From Flavobacterium sp. CF108 (lineage in GTDB: Bacteria > Bacteroidota > Bacteroidia > Flavobacteriales > Flavobacteriaceae): DNA of 64,000 nucleotides. Numbering within the stretch: the first letter of the stretch is position 1; each line of letters begins with the position of its first letter. The position numbers and the translations under genes are program-made. The notes beneath the pieces were generated by a model that had not been told where the DNA came from, searched no databases, and saw nothing but the letters and a program-made list of their open reading frames with translations. The stretch lies in assembly GCF_900129795.1 (NCBI RefSeq), contig NZ_FQWW01000004.1, positions 186,001 to 250,000 of the forward strand. Reading direction: 5' to 3'. Below, in pieces: positions 34,520 to 43,723 of the stretch.

Positions 34520-36802
34520 CTAACGAATAATCATAACTTTCTTGACCTTTGTTTCTCCTCCATCTTGTGCAGAAATAAAAACCATGTATACGCCAGATGC
34601 TACTTTATATTTTCCAAAGGCTGTTGTGTCCCATTCTATCGTTCCGCCTTCTGAAGTGGTTTCGTAAACTAAATTTCCTTCTATATCAGTAATTTTGATA
34701 TTGGCTTTATCAATCAAACCAGCGACTTTCACGGTTCCTGAATAACTTGGACGAACCGGATTTGGATACACATAAACGTTATTTAGGTTATCGTTTGCTC
34801 CGGTTGCAATTCCTTTAAAAGAAATCATCCCTTTATTGGTTGCTATAAAAACTTCTCCGGTTGCACTATTAATTTTAATATCGTTTATAGTATTGCTTGG
34901 CAAAGGAGAATTATTAATTGTAAAATGATATTTAGTTTCCTGACCATTTGGCGAAACCATAAAAATACCCGAATCTGCTGTACCAATCCATTTATTATTA
35001 GCGCCGTCGACTACAATCGAAGTAATAAACTGCTCGTACATTAATTCCTGAGCCAGATTATCTTCCAGAATAATTATTGGATTTGCTTTTAATTGAGCCT
35101 CTGTTTGAAAATTTCCAACGTTCGACAAAACTCTTAATCCTTTTGTAGTTCCTATCCAAAGCTGATTTTTGGTATCAACCGCAACAGACCTAACATCTGC
35201 AATTGGCAAATTTCCCGCATCGGTACCAATGGTCATTTTTTTGAAAGTATTCGTGCTTTCGTTAAATGCAATTACACCTTCATTACTTGTAGAAATCCAC
35301 TTGACATTATTTTTATCAATAACTATATTAGCATAGCTTGTACTTTCGGCATCACTTAAAATTGTACTTGTCGCATAACTCTGCCATTGGCCATCGGTTT
35401 TTAAAACTTTCAATCCGTTTTTAATACGGCTGTTTGTTACCCAGAGATTTCCTGTTCTGTCAAATGCAGTTCCGTTAATACGAACGTCAATATAATTTGG
35501 ACCTTCATAGGTCAAAGTTTCTAATCCGCTGTTTTTTTCATTGTATAAAAAATTCGGAATATCATCTTCAATTCGCAATAATCCAGAGAAAAAAGAGCTC
35601 GCATAAACTTGTTTTTCATTACTTGGGTTTACAATAATACGAGTAATTGACTTTGCATCATAAACTTCTGAATATGGGATATTTAACCATTTTGAGTTAT
35701 TAAATTTACTTATACCATAACTATCTAAGTCATAAGGATTATAATTAAAATCATAATCTCCGTATACTGCCCAGAGAACATTTGGTGTAACATCAAGTGA
35801 AAAAATATTATTTCGTGAAGGACCTGCCGGAGTATTATTTTCGAAAGTTCCAATTCCCGAAAGTGCGCCAGAAAACAATCCTTTTTCTTTTGTTCCGATG
35901 TAAATTATATCGCCAACTGCCGATACACAAGAAAAGGTTAGATTAATGTCCGGAAGCTGTGTATTAACTATTTGACGAGTTAAAACCATTTGACTGTTAT
36001 ACACGTAAACCGAACTTGATGTTGTAACAAACAAATTGTGGTTCACCGCTCGCATATCAACAGAAGGCTGCGGAAGCTGCAAGAAACTAACAAAGGTATT
36101 TGAGTTATATCGATGAATGTTTCCGGTTGAATTAATTGCGATAAGTTCTGTATCTAATGTCGCAACACTTGCCCAATTTCCTGTGTTTACTACAGCCCAT
36201 TGGCTAAAATCAATTAAATTTGGGTTGGTAATATCTGCTCTTCTAATTCCGCTGGAAGTAGCTGCGAAAATAAATCCATTAAAAAAAGCAGTTTGTTTTA
36301 TGCTGATTTCGGCGCCATTATCTCCAATAAAATAAGTATCTCCAAATTGTGATGTTGTCAAATTAAACTGCACAATCCCAAAATCGCAGGAAACATACAA
36401 TAATCCGTTATGCTCCATTAAATGGTTAATCTTTTTAAGACTTGCGGATAATTGTTTATTGATGATATCTACTTTTTTTATGATGCTTCCGTCAGTTTCA
36501 TTAATTACGATCATTAAACCATTTTCGTAACCAACAATTGTTTTTTTGAAGGTTTCGCTATGATATACGGCAGAAATTGTCTGTCCGGAAAGTCCGTCGA
36601 CAGTTGTTATTGTTTTTACAGCATTTGAAGTGGCACTTTTAGAAAACAAAGCATTTTCTGAAGCAGTAAAAACTGTGGTAGAAGATTCTGAAATATCTTT
36701 TATTTCATTAAACGAAAAATAGCCTTCCCACGACAATTGACCTTGAGCAAAGCCAAATTGAAACAGTAATAAAAATAAAACGTAAAGAAACTTTCTTGTC
36801 AT
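34520..36802 (-). CDS. porZ: PorZ-like T9SS component with beta-propellers and sorting-type C-terminus
   Basis: A 760-residue protein with a signal peptide (MTRKFLYVLFLLLFQFGFAQG). Two seven-bladed-type propellers follow (WEGYFSFNEIKDISESS ... and ITRIIVNPSNEKQVYASS, KWISTSNEGVIAF, QLWIGTTKGLRVL, KWIGTADSGIF). The last ~85 residues (NVYVYPNPVRPSYSGTVKVAG ... GVYMVFISAQDGGETKVKK) form a T9SS-type CTD. Length and order match PorZ, the attachment-complex protein that delivers anionic LPS to the PorU sortase in Porphyromonas gingivalis. Alternatively it may be a generic two-component-regulator-propeller cargo protein. Its place beside recO supports the PorZ call. Confidence 0.8.
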   Translation of the reverse strand: MTRKFLYVLFLLLFQFGFAQGQLSWEGYFSFNEIKDISESSTTVFTASENALFSKSATSNAVKTITTVDGLSGQTISAVYHSETFKKTIVGYENGLMIVINETDGSIIKKVDIINKQLSASLKKINHLMEHNGLLYVSCDFGIVQFNLTTSQFGDTYFIGDNGAEISIKQTAFFNGFIFAATSSGIRRADITNPNLIDFSQWAVVNTGNWASVATLDTELIAINSTGNIHRYNSNTFVSFLQLPQPSVDMRAVNHNLFVTTSSSVYVYNSQMVLTRQIVNTQLPDINLTFSCVSAVGDIIYIGTKEKGLFSGALSGIGTFENNTPAGPSRNNIFSLDVTPNVLWAVYGDYDFNYNPYDLDSYGISKFNNSKWLNIPYSEVYDAKSITRIIVNPSNEKQVYASSFFSGLLRIEDDIPNFLYNEKNSGLETLTYEGPNYIDVRINGTAFDRTGNLWVTNSRIKNGLKVLKTDGQWQSYATSTILSDAESTSYANIVIDKNNVKWISTSNEGVIAFNESTNTFKKMTIGTDAGNLPIADVRSVAVDTKNQLWIGTTKGLRVLSNVGNFQTEAQLKANPIIILEDNLAQELMYEQFITSIVVDGANNKWIGTADSGIFMVSPNGQETKYHFTINNSPLPSNTINDIKINSATGEVFIATNKGMISFKGIATGANDNLNNVYVYPNPVRPSYSGTVKVAGLIDKANIKITDIEGNLVYETTSEGGTIEWDTTAFGKYKVASGVYMVFISAQDGGETKVKKVMIIR

Positions 36803-36876
36803 TTTTTACAAATATCGAATAGACAAATATACTACAAACGAAAGTATTTGATTTTTCTTCTTTAACTAAATAAAAA

Positions 36877-36917
36877 AATGCTCCCTATTTATCCTTAACA
36901 AGACAAATGAGAGCATT
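36877..36917 (-). terminator. Weak hairpin after gdhA
   Basis: AATGCTC (36877-36883) and GAGCATT (36911-36917) pair across a 27-base loop, and a T run follows on the minus strand. The loop is long, so confidence is limited. Confidence 0.45.
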
Positions 36918-36935
36918 CTTCAATTGTAATTAATC

Positions 36936-38279
36936 TTACACTACACCTTGAGCAAGCATAGCATCGGCAACTTTAACAAATCCGGCAATGTTAGCTCCTT
37001 TTACGTAGTTTACATAACCATCTCCTTCTGCACCGTATTTTTTACATTGGTTATGAATTCCAACCATGATATCTTTTAATCTTAAATCTACTTCTTCGCT
37101 TGTCCAGTTTAAACGAATAGAGTTTTGTGTCATCTCTAATCCAGATGCCGCTACTCCACCAGCGTTTGCTGCTTTTCCAGGAGCAAAAAGTACTTTATTA
37201 TCTAAGAACAGTTTTATTGCATCTAAAGTAGAAGGCATATTAGCAGCTTCTGTCACACATAAAACGCCGTTATCAATTAATTTTTTTGCATCATCTCCGT
37301 TCAGCTCATTTTGAGTAGCACATGGAATAGCAATATCAACTTTTACTTCCCATGGGCTTTTCCCTTTATGGAAAATTGCATGTGGATATTTCTCTAAATA
37401 TCTCTCAGCTCTGTTATCTCCGGTAGCTCTCATTTCGACCATATGATCTATTTTTTCTCCAGAAATACCTTCTTCATCCAAAATATAACCATCAGGTCCA
37501 GAAATCGTAACTACTTTTCCTCCTAATTCATTTACTTTTAAAGCTACACCCCAGGCTACGTTTCCGAATCCTGAAATGGCAACTCTTTTACCTTTAATTT
37601 CGTGACCAATTGTACGAAGCATTTGATCTGTAAAATAAACTACTCCATAACCAGTAGCTTCAGGTCTGATTAATGAACCCCCGTAAGCAAGACCTTTTCC
37701 AGTTAAAACTCCGGTAAATTCATTTCTAATTCTTTTATATTGACCAAATAAATAACCAATTTCTCTGGCACCAACTCCAATATCTCCTGCAGGAACGTCT
37801 AAGTCCGGACCAATATGACGACATAATTCAGTCATAAATGATTGGCAAAAACGCATGATTTCTGCATCTGATTTTCCTTCGGGATCAAAATCAGACCCTC
37901 CTTTACCTCCACCCATTGGAAGTGTTGTTAAACTATTTTTGAAAACCTGTTCGAAAGCCAAAAATTTTAAAACTGATAGGTTTACAGTGTGATGAAATCT
38001 GATTCCGCCTTTATATGGGCCAATCGCTGAGTTCATTTGAATTCTAAAACCTCTGTTTACGATTATTTCTCCTTTGTCGTCAACCCACGGAACTCTAAAA
38101 ATTATAGATCTTTCTGGTTCAGCAATTCTAAGAAGTAAATTTTTACCGTCATATTTCTTTCTTTCTGCGATAAATGGAATTACCGTTTCTGCAAATTCCC
38201 TAACGGCTTGAAGAAATTCTGGCTCGTTTGGATTTTTTGACTCAACAAGAGCCATAAATTCATTTATTTTTTGTTCCAT
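36936..38279 (-). CDS. gdhA: NADP-specific glutamate dehydrogenase
   Basis: It interconverts 2-oxoglutarate plus ammonia and glutamate. The protein has 447 residues, like E. coli GdhA. The catalytic block PMGGGKGGSDFDPEGKSDAE contains K126, equivalent to E. coli K128. The NADP-binding fold has AISGFGNVAWGVALK, and NMPSTLDA and APGKAANAGGVA close the substrate site. The first residues are MEQKINEFMALVESKNPNEP. The gene is transcribed divergently from the beta-barrel gene at 38603. A palindrome, GAAAACGTTTTC, lies 66 bases upstream. A weak terminator follows. Confidence 0.96.
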   Translation of the reverse strand: MEQKINEFMALVESKNPNEPEFLQAVREFAETVIPFIAERKKYDGKNLLLRIAEPERSIIFRVPWVDDKGEIIVNRGFRIQMNSAIGPYKGGIRFHHTVNLSVLKFLAFEQVFKNSLTTLPMGGGKGGSDFDPEGKSDAEIMRFCQSFMTELCRHIGPDLDVPAGDIGVGAREIGYLFGQYKRIRNEFTGVLTGKGLAYGGSLIRPEATGYGVVYFTDQMLRTIGHEIKGKRVAISGFGNVAWGVALKVNELGGKVVTISGPDGYILDEEGISGEKIDHMVEMRATGDNRAERYLEKYPHAIFHKGKSPWEVKVDIAIPCATQNELNGDDAKKLIDNGVLCVTEAANMPSTLDAIKLFLDNKVLFAPGKAANAGGVAASGLEMTQNSIRLNWTSEEVDLRLKDIMVGIHNQCKKYGAEGDGYVNYVKGANIAGFVKVADAMLAQGVV

Positions 38280-38344
38280 TTTATAATAAATTATTCAAAT
38301 AATAGTTTTAAACTTAATCAATTACATAAGAAAATACGTTTTAA

Positions 38345-38356
38345 GAAAACGTTTTC
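38345..38356. promoter_or_regulatory. Palindrome GAAAACGTTTTC in the gdhA upstream region
   Basis: A perfect 12-bp palindrome with a central CG, the shape of LacI-family operators. A half-copy, TACGTTTT, lies just before it (about 38335-38342). It sits in the 323-base divergent gap 38280-38602, nearer gdhA. Apart from this and the promoter at 38550-38578, the gap is AT-rich and unremarkable. Confidence 0.35.
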
Positions 38357-38549
38357 GTTATAACATACAAAGATATAGCAAAATCAACATGATTTGTTAT
38401 TTTTTTTTGTTTTTGGAGAAGAATTGTGTATTTTTTAAACAATCTTAAAAATACAATTTTACACCTCCGATTTTACAGCAATTTACTGTCTTTAAAGTCA
38501 GAAAATTAAGTGTTTTGTTATTAAATTTTTAATAGAAGTATATATTATT

Positions 38550-38578
38550 TTGATTCGACTATGTTTTTTTTATATTTG
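38550..38578 (+). promoter_or_regulatory. Promoter of the beta-barrel gene at 38603
   Basis: TTG (38550-38552), 18 bases, TATATTTG (38571-38578): a full consensus match. The leader would be about 20 bases. Confidence 0.65.
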
Positions 38579-38602
38579 CCAATATTTTGAAAGCCCCAAG
38601 AG

Positions 38603-39397
38603 ATGTTTAAACACCTATATTTCACAATTTTCGCCCTATTTGGCATTACCACTATTGCCAATGCTCAGTCTAATCTAGCACAAGAAGTAGGAATTATATT
38701 CGGTCCTGTAACTTTTCAGTCCGATTTTGGAGAAAGACATAATTTCGATACCAATGTGGGAAACACCGGTTTTGGTGTAGGAATTGTTCACTTCATTAAC
38801 TTTTCTGCAAATAACAACAGAGAAAGTTTCTTCACGGAACATTTTAAAGTTAGATCAGAACTATCTTTTAATACCACAACTCTTAACCATTTTGGCGGTT
38901 ATATTGAAAGTGCTAAAAACAAATTGGCTGTTGCCCAGTTAAAAGCAATGAGTGGTAAATCTACTTTATTAAATCTCGGAGCTCAGTTAGAATTTTCTCC
39001 ATTTATGAAAATTCATGATTTCGAAAACAGTATAGGTGGTTTTAGTCCGTATGTGAGTGTTGGATTCCTGGCAACTTATTATACTTCGAAAGTAAGCTCA
39101 ACAATGGGCGAATTAGGACTTCCGTCAACAACATTCCCTAAATATTTAACTCCTTCAGATGGCCATCAATATGGTTTTGCAAGTGAAAGCGGAGTAGCTT
39201 TAGCAGCAACAGCTGGTGTTGGATTCCATCTTAAATTAACTCAAATGAGTGATTTAATGGTTGAGGGTCGTTTTCAAGCCTTTAGCTCTGACTGGATTGA
39301 TGGTTTAAACCCAAACAAAGATCTTTACCCAGAGAACAAGTCAAATGACTGGCAGGTTTGGTTTAATGTTGGATACATCTATTACTTAGAGTTCTAG
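38603..39397 (+). CDS. Outer-membrane beta-barrel protein, THC0290_0291-like
   Basis: A 264-residue exported protein. It has a signal peptide (MFKHLYFTIFALFGITTIANAQ), alternating hydrophobic strands, a terminal aromatic strand (WQVWFNVGYIYYLEF) and DLMVEGRFQAFSSDWIDGLNP, all consistent with a small outer-membrane beta-barrel. The text EVGIIFGPVTFQSDFGERHNF matches my memory of a Flavobacteriia family labelled THC0290_0291, whose function is unknown. It is divergent from gdhA and has its own consensus promoter and a strong terminator. I cannot say whether co-location with gdhA has meaning. Confidence 0.7.
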   Translation: MFKHLYFTIFALFGITTIANAQSNLAQEVGIIFGPVTFQSDFGERHNFDTNVGNTGFGVGIVHFINFSANNNRESFFTEHFKVRSELSFNTTTLNHFGGYIESAKNKLAVAQLKAMSGKSTLLNLGAQLEFSPFMKIHDFENSIGGFSPYVSVGFLATYYTSKVSSTMGELGLPSTTFPKYLTPSDGHQYGFASESGVALAATAGVGFHLKLTQMSDLMVEGRFQAFSSDWIDGLNPNKDLYPENKSNDWQVWFNVGYIYYLEF

Positions 39398-39422
39398 TTC
39401 TAAAGAAATACAATCACAATAA

Positions 39423-39468
39423 AAAAATCCCAAATTCCAATTTGATTATTTTGGAATTTGGGATTTTT
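39423..39468. terminator. Bidirectional terminator built from the AAATTCCAA repeat
   Basis: Perfect 18-bp arms (AAAAATCCCAAATTCCAA, 39423-39440, and its complement at 39451-39468) close a 10-base loop. It lies between two convergent genes. Near-identical stems occur after batE (54207) and at 54872. Confidence 0.9.
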
Positions 39469-39483
39469 TATTTGGAATTTAAT

Positions 39484-40626
39484 TTACGATAAAGCTTGCT
39501 CTAAATCTGCGATTAAATCTTCAGCATCTTCGATACCAACACTTAATCTTACTAAATCATCAGTAATACCAACTTCTGCTCTTTTATCAGCAGGAATCGA
39601 AGCGTGTGTCATTAAAGCCGGATGATTTGCCAATGATTCTACTCCTCCTAAAGATTCAGCCAAAGTAAATACTTTCAGTTTCTCTAAAAACGCAATAGAA
39701 TCTTCTTTTTTGCCTGATTTGAATGTAAAAGAAACCATTCCGCCAAAAGCTTTCATTTGCTTTTTTGCAATTTCATGAAAAGGATGATTTTCTAGTCCAG
39801 GATAATAAACTGTATTTATTTTTGGATGTTTAGTTAAGTACTCTACGACTTTTTCTCCATTTTCGCAATGTCTCTGCACTCTTAATGCAAGTGTTTTAAT
39901 TCCTCTTAAAACTAAAAAGCTGTCCATTGGCCCTAAAGTTGCTCCAGTAGCAAATTGTTGAAAGTGTAATTGTTCTCCTAAAGCTGCATCTTTTACAATT
40001 AAAGCTCCGGCAATAACATCAGAATGCCCGCCTAAATATTTTGTAGCCGAATGCATAACGATATCTGCACCTAAATCTAGAGGTTTTTGTAAGTATGGCG
40101 TTGCAAAAGTATTATCTACAGCAAACCAAATTTTATGTTCTTTAGTGATTTTTGCTACTTCTGCAATATCAGCTAATTTCATTAAAGGATTTGTCGGCGT
40201 TTCTACCCAAACCAATTTTGTATTTTCATTGATTAATGATTTCAATTTTGCAATATCCGTCATATCAACAAAATGAAATTTTATTCCTGAATCTTTATAA
40301 ATTCTCGAAAACATACGGTAAGTTCCTCCGTATAAATCATCCATTGCGATAACTTCGTCACCTGCTTTAAACGATCTTAAAATACAATCTGTAGCGGCTA
40401 AACCAGAAGAAAAAGCCAGTCCGCGTGTACCGTTTTCAATACTTGCTAAAGCCTCTTCAAGAGCTGTACGAGTTGGGTTCGATGCTCGGCTGTATTCATA
40501 ATCTGCCAAAGGTTTTCCCGGACTTGTCTGAATAAAAGTTGACGTTTGATACACCGGCGGCATAACCGCTCCTGTACTTGGATCATGATGCTGGCCACCA
40601 TGTATTACTTTTGTATTGAATTTCAT
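39484..40626 (-). CDS. metB: Cystathionine gamma-synthase (Cys/Met metabolism PLP enzyme)
   Basis: A PLP-dependent enzyme of the transsulfuration family, 380 residues from ATG 40626 (MKFNTKVIHGGQHHDPSTGAV). The internal aldimine lysine is K196 in HSATKYLGGHSD. Other marks are YQTSTFIQTSPG, EYSRASNPTRTALE and the C-terminal LAESLGGVESL...P. An upstream in-frame extension from 40662 (MCDNYGFKIYNY) is rejected because the family begins at the chosen start. The enzyme may act as cystathionine gamma-synthase or as gamma-lyase; sequence alone does not settle this. It is convergent with the beta-barrel gene. Confidence 0.88.
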   Translation of the reverse strand: MKFNTKVIHGGQHHDPSTGAVMPPVYQTSTFIQTSPGKPLADYEYSRASNPTRTALEEALASIENGTRGLAFSSGLAATDCILRSFKAGDEVIAMDDLYGGTYRMFSRIYKDSGIKFHFVDMTDIAKLKSLINENTKLVWVETPTNPLMKLADIAEVAKITKEHKIWFAVDNTFATPYLQKPLDLGADIVMHSATKYLGGHSDVIAGALIVKDAALGEQLHFQQFATGATLGPMDSFLVLRGIKTLALRVQRHCENGEKVVEYLTKHPKINTVYYPGLENHPFHEIAKKQMKAFGGMVSFTFKSGKKEDSIAFLEKLKVFTLAESLGGVESLANHPALMTHASIPADKRAEVGITDDLVRLSVGIEDAEDLIADLEQALS

Positions 40627-40730
40627 ATAGTTATAAATTTTAAATCCATAATTGTCGCACAAATTTACCGCTTAATTTATTTTATCCTGATACAACTTCT
40701 TACCTTTGTAGATAATTAACACTTTTTGAT

Positions 40731-41474
40731 ATGAAAAATTACATATTTATAATCTTTTTGTGTTTGATTTTTACGAGTTGCAACAAAGAGCTTTCATTTG
40801 AAAATGAAACGTTTGAAGAAAAATCTACTATTCCGTGCAAAAAAGATTGCCCGAAAATCACAATAGAAGTCCCAATTGCTAAAAATAAAAAGATCATCGC
40901 TGACAGTATTAATAAAAAAGTTTTCAATGTAATAAAAGAAATTATTTATTTCGGCGAAGATTCAGCAAAGGTCAACGATTATAAATCATTGTCAAAATCT
41001 TTTATAGCTTCTTACGAAGAAATGCATAAAAAATTTCCGCACGATACTTTTGGCTGGGAAGGAAAAATAACGGGAAATATAGAGTTCGAATCAGAGCAGA
41101 TTTTAAACATTAAAATAGACCATTATACCTTTACCGGCGGCGCGCATGGCTACCAAGGTTTTAGATCTTTACTATTTAACCAAAGAACCGGAAAAGCCAT
41201 TTTTAACGATCAATTATTTAAAAATGAAAAAGAGTTTAAGGCTTTCGCCGAAAAAGAATTCAGACTTAAATATCAAATTCCCGAAAATGCCAACATAAAC
41301 GCAACAGGTTTAATGTTCGAAAATGATAAATTTCAATTACCTCAAAATATTTTCTATACTTCTGCAGGTTTACTTCTTTATTACAATTCATATGAAGCCG
41401 CATCCTATGCCGACGGCCCAAAAGAAATTGTATTTCCGTATGATAAAGTGAGTAAATATTTGAAATTTCAATAA
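40731..41474 (+). CDS. Lipoprotein with DUF4163/DUF3298 (RsiV-like) domains
   Basis: A 247-residue lipoprotein. The lipobox is IFTSC with the acylated cysteine at C17. The mature part contains ITIEVPIAKNKKIIADSIN, then FTGGAHGYQGFRSLLFNQRTGKA, characteristic of the DUF3298/DUF4163 pair seen in RsiV-type proteins and beside PdaC deacetylases. The C-terminal segment SAGLLLYYNSYEAASYADGP and EIVFPYDKVSKYL is also typical. Function is unknown; lysozyme or sugar binding has been shown only for some relatives. It is divergent from cystathionine gamma-synthase and appears to stand alone. Confidence 0.8.
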   Translation: MKNYIFIIFLCLIFTSCNKELSFENETFEEKSTIPCKKDCPKITIEVPIAKNKKIIADSINKKVFNVIKEIIYFGEDSAKVNDYKSLSKSFIASYEEMHKKFPHDTFGWEGKITGNIEFESEQILNIKIDHYTFTGGAHGYQGFRSLLFNQRTGKAIFNDQLFKNEKEFKAFAEKEFRLKYQIPENANINATGLMFENDKFQLPQNIFYTSAGLLLYYNSYEAASYADGPKEIVFPYDKVSKYLKFQ

Positions 41475-41489
41475 GAAAAACTTTGGGTT

Positions 41490-41509
41490 AGACGCACTGC
41501 AGTGCGTCT
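41490..41509. repeat. REP palindrome, singleton
   Basis: AGACGCACTG-CAGTGCGTCT is a perfect 20-bp palindrome. The same core occurs at 42802 and repeatedly between 54301 and 55100. Confidence 0.75.
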
Positions 41510-41570
41510 CTACGTGTAAATATCTACAGAAAAAACCTTAGAATCTTAGCATCTCAGCAACTTAGAACCT

Positions 41571-42716
41571 TTACTGCACATCATATTTCATTTTGCGCAA
41601 AATTCTCAATGCCTCTTTAAATGAAGAATAAATATGTTTATAAGGTTTTAAAAGCAGTTTGGCATCGATTAATTTTTGTTTGGCATCCTCAAAACCATTC
41701 AAATGACAGATCATAAAAGTAGAAGGCAGATTTTCCAAATCTTTCATTTCACGCTCAGATAATGCGATTTCTTTTTGAAGTTTATTTAACAATGCCATAT
41801 TTGAGTTATAAATATGGTATAACATTTTCCGATTAAATTCGGGAGGATGGAAGAGCATTTTCCGATCAATTTTATAGTAACCATTATCGAAGAAATGAAT
41901 CGTTTGTTCTTCCAGCGGGTAATAACTTGTTTTATCATTTAATCCAAGCGGAACATATTCTGTAATTGTAAAAGTATCATCATCAAAAAAAATCGTAACC
42001 ACATCTTGTGCCGAATAAAAAAGCTTAACCTGTTCGTTAATCAGCTCAATATCTACTCGGGATAAAAAGGTTTTATCTCTGGATTTTTTTGGAACTCCCG
42101 CCCAGCAGATAACAAACAATTCTTTAAAAACATTATATTTTGGCGACATGTCTTTATGCCTGAAATTCATAAAATCGATTACGCCGTCCAGCGTATATTG
42201 AATACTGTTTCGGGAACTATTTTCGATCCCAATTACGGTTTCTGTATTCTGGTTACTTTTTTCGACTTCTTCATGTTCTTCCAGAGGAATGGAATTACTG
42301 CCGCGCCTTATAAAAACGCTATTGGCAAGAATGGTATGAATTCCTTTTTTAAAATAGGAAATTTTGCTTTTGGGCTTTATTGTAACCAATCCAATTACTT
42401 TATCTTTTGGAAGATTTGGAAATGGTACGTTTTCGTATTGAATTTTTGGAGGATTTTCTAAAAATGCATTTACAAGATTCTGAATTCGGCTGTCATCGAA
42501 GAAATCGTCGCCTACAATTTCGTTATCCTGATCTTCTACTCCAACAACGATATAAGAATTATTCGCCGGATTTGAATTTGAAAGTGCACAAATGTGTTTT
42601 AAAAACTTTCCTTTTCCTTCTCGCGAATGTAGATTCAACTGCCTTTTTTTATCATAAAAACTGCTCTCATCATTGTGAGCAAGTAAATTCTTTATCAAAA
42701 GGCGTTTATTAATCAT
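41571..42716 (-). CDS. AlbA_2 (Schlafen-type) putative DNA-binding protein
   Basis: A 381-residue cytosolic protein. The N-terminal ~160 residues match the AlbA_2/Schlafen divergent AAA-like fold: LNLHSREGKGKFLKHICALSNS, NNSYIVVGVEDQDNEIVG, and SVFIRRGSNSIPLEEHEEV. The C-terminal half (from about residue 180) has no helicase motif and is unrecognised; it ends with the helical FKEALRILRKMKYDVQ. Relatives with this N-domain occur in transcription regulators and in some phage-defence proteins, but no partner gene is adjacent. REP palindromes flank it on both sides (41490 and 42802). Confidence 0.75.
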   Translation of the reverse strand: MINKRLLIKNLLAHNDESSFYDKKRQLNLHSREGKGKFLKHICALSNSNPANNSYIVVGVEDQDNEIVGDDFFDDSRIQNLVNAFLENPPKIQYENVPFPNLPKDKVIGLVTIKPKSKISYFKKGIHTILANSVFIRRGSNSIPLEEHEEVEKSNQNTETVIGIENSSRNSIQYTLDGVIDFMNFRHKDMSPKYNVFKELFVICWAGVPKKSRDKTFLSRVDIELINEQVKLFYSAQDVVTIFFDDDTFTITEYVPLGLNDKTSYYPLEEQTIHFFDNGYYKIDRKMLFHPPEFNRKMLYHIYNSNMALLNKLQKEIALSEREMKDLENLPSTFMICHLNGFEDAKQKLIDAKLLLKPYKHIYSSFKEALRILRKMKYDVQ

Positions 42717-42801
42717 AGTCTAGTTTTTTCTGTCACTAATTTACACTAATTAAAAACTCGTAATCATTTTAATTGCATTTCATAACCTTAAAACGTAAAA
42801 A

Positions 42802-42821
42802 AGACGCACTGCTGTGCGTCT
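42802..42821. repeat. REP palindrome, singleton
   Basis: AGACGCAC-TGCT-GTGCGTCT, the same 8-bp arms and almost the same loop as the array units near 54.3 kb. It lies between the AlbA_2 gene and the SDR gene. Confidence 0.75.
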
Positions 42822-42837
42822 CTACAATAAAATTTTA

Positions 42838-43593
42838 TCAGATATTTTTCTTGACAATCGTTGATGATGCCTGCGCCGTACTCATCACGACTAAATCGGC
42901 GATATTTACGTGATACGGTCTTGAAACTACGAAATGAATAATATCTGCAATGTCTTCTCCCTGCAGCGGATCAAATCCTTTATACACATTTGAAGCTCTT
43001 TCGACGTCTCCTTTAAAACGTACTTCGCTAAATTCTGTCGCTACCATTCCGGGATGAATTGCTCCCACTCTAATTCCAAACGGGTTTAAGTCGATTCGCA
43101 TTCCTGCTGTAATGGCATCAACGGCATGTTTGGTTCCGCAATACACATTTCCATTTGGATAAACTTCTTTGGCCGCAGTTGAACCAATATTAATAATATG
43201 TCCGGAATTTTTGGCTGTCATTTTCGGAATTACCGCTTTTGAAACATACAGAAGTCCTTTTACATTAATATCGATCATCGCATCCCAATCGTCTAAATCT
43301 CCTGTTTGAATCGGATCTAAACCATGCGCATTTCCCGCGTTATTGATTAAAACATCAATATCTGAAAATGCAGCTGGCAAAGCACCTATTTTTTCAAGAA
43401 CATCATTTTTATCACGAACATCAAAAGAAAGCGAATGAACTTCTGTAAATGCCGAAAGCTCTTTTTCTAATTCTTCTAAACGATCTTTACGTCTTCCGCA
43501 AAGAATAATTTTATAGTTGTTTTTAGCTAAAATTTGAGCGGTAGCTTTTCCAATTCCGCTTGTAGCACCAGTAATTAAAACTGTTTTTTTCAT
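42838..43593 (-). CDS. Short-chain dehydrogenase/reductase, YdfG-like
   Basis: A 251-residue NAD(P)-dependent oxidoreductase. Visible are the cofactor loop TGATSGIG (8-15), NNAG (84-87), catalytic S138 (NIGSTAA), Y151 and K155 (YCGTK). The CGRRKDRLEEL stretch after strand 2 points to NADP. HPGMVATEFSEVRFKGD resembles E. coli YdfG, which oxidises 3-hydroxy acids and L-allo-threonine. The substrate here is inferred from that likeness. The gene lies downstream of an aldo-keto reductase on the same strand, separated by a palindromic repeat. Confidence 0.85.
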   Translation of the reverse strand: MKKTVLITGATSGIGKATAQILAKNNYKIILCGRRKDRLEELEKELSAFTEVHSLSFDVRDKNDVLEKIGALPAAFSDIDVLINNAGNAHGLDPIQTGDLDDWDAMIDINVKGLLYVSKAVIPKMTAKNSGHIINIGSTAAKEVYPNGNVYCGTKHAVDAITAGMRIDLNPFGIRVGAIHPGMVATEFSEVRFKGDVERASNVYKGFDPLQGEDIADIIHFVVSRPYHVNIADLVVMSTAQASSTIVKKNI

Positions 43594-43609
43594 TATATAT
43601 TTTTTATTT

Positions 43610-43679
43610 TTTTGCCACAGATTAAAATGATTTAAATGATTTTTTTAATCTGTGTTAATCCTTTTAATCTGTGGCAAAA
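43610..43679. repeat. Inverted repeat with 18-bp arms (CACAGATTAAAA type)
   Basis: Arms 43610-43627 and 43662-43679 (TTTTGCCACAGATTAAAA) are perfect reverse complements. A third partial copy, TTTTTAATCTGTGTTAATC, lies in the loop. Located between two same-strand genes, it may act as a terminator of the aldo-keto reductase gene. Confidence 0.7.
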
Positions 43680-43723
43680 TATTTTAGTTAACTGATTACT
43701 GAAAACTGAGACTGAAAACTTTT

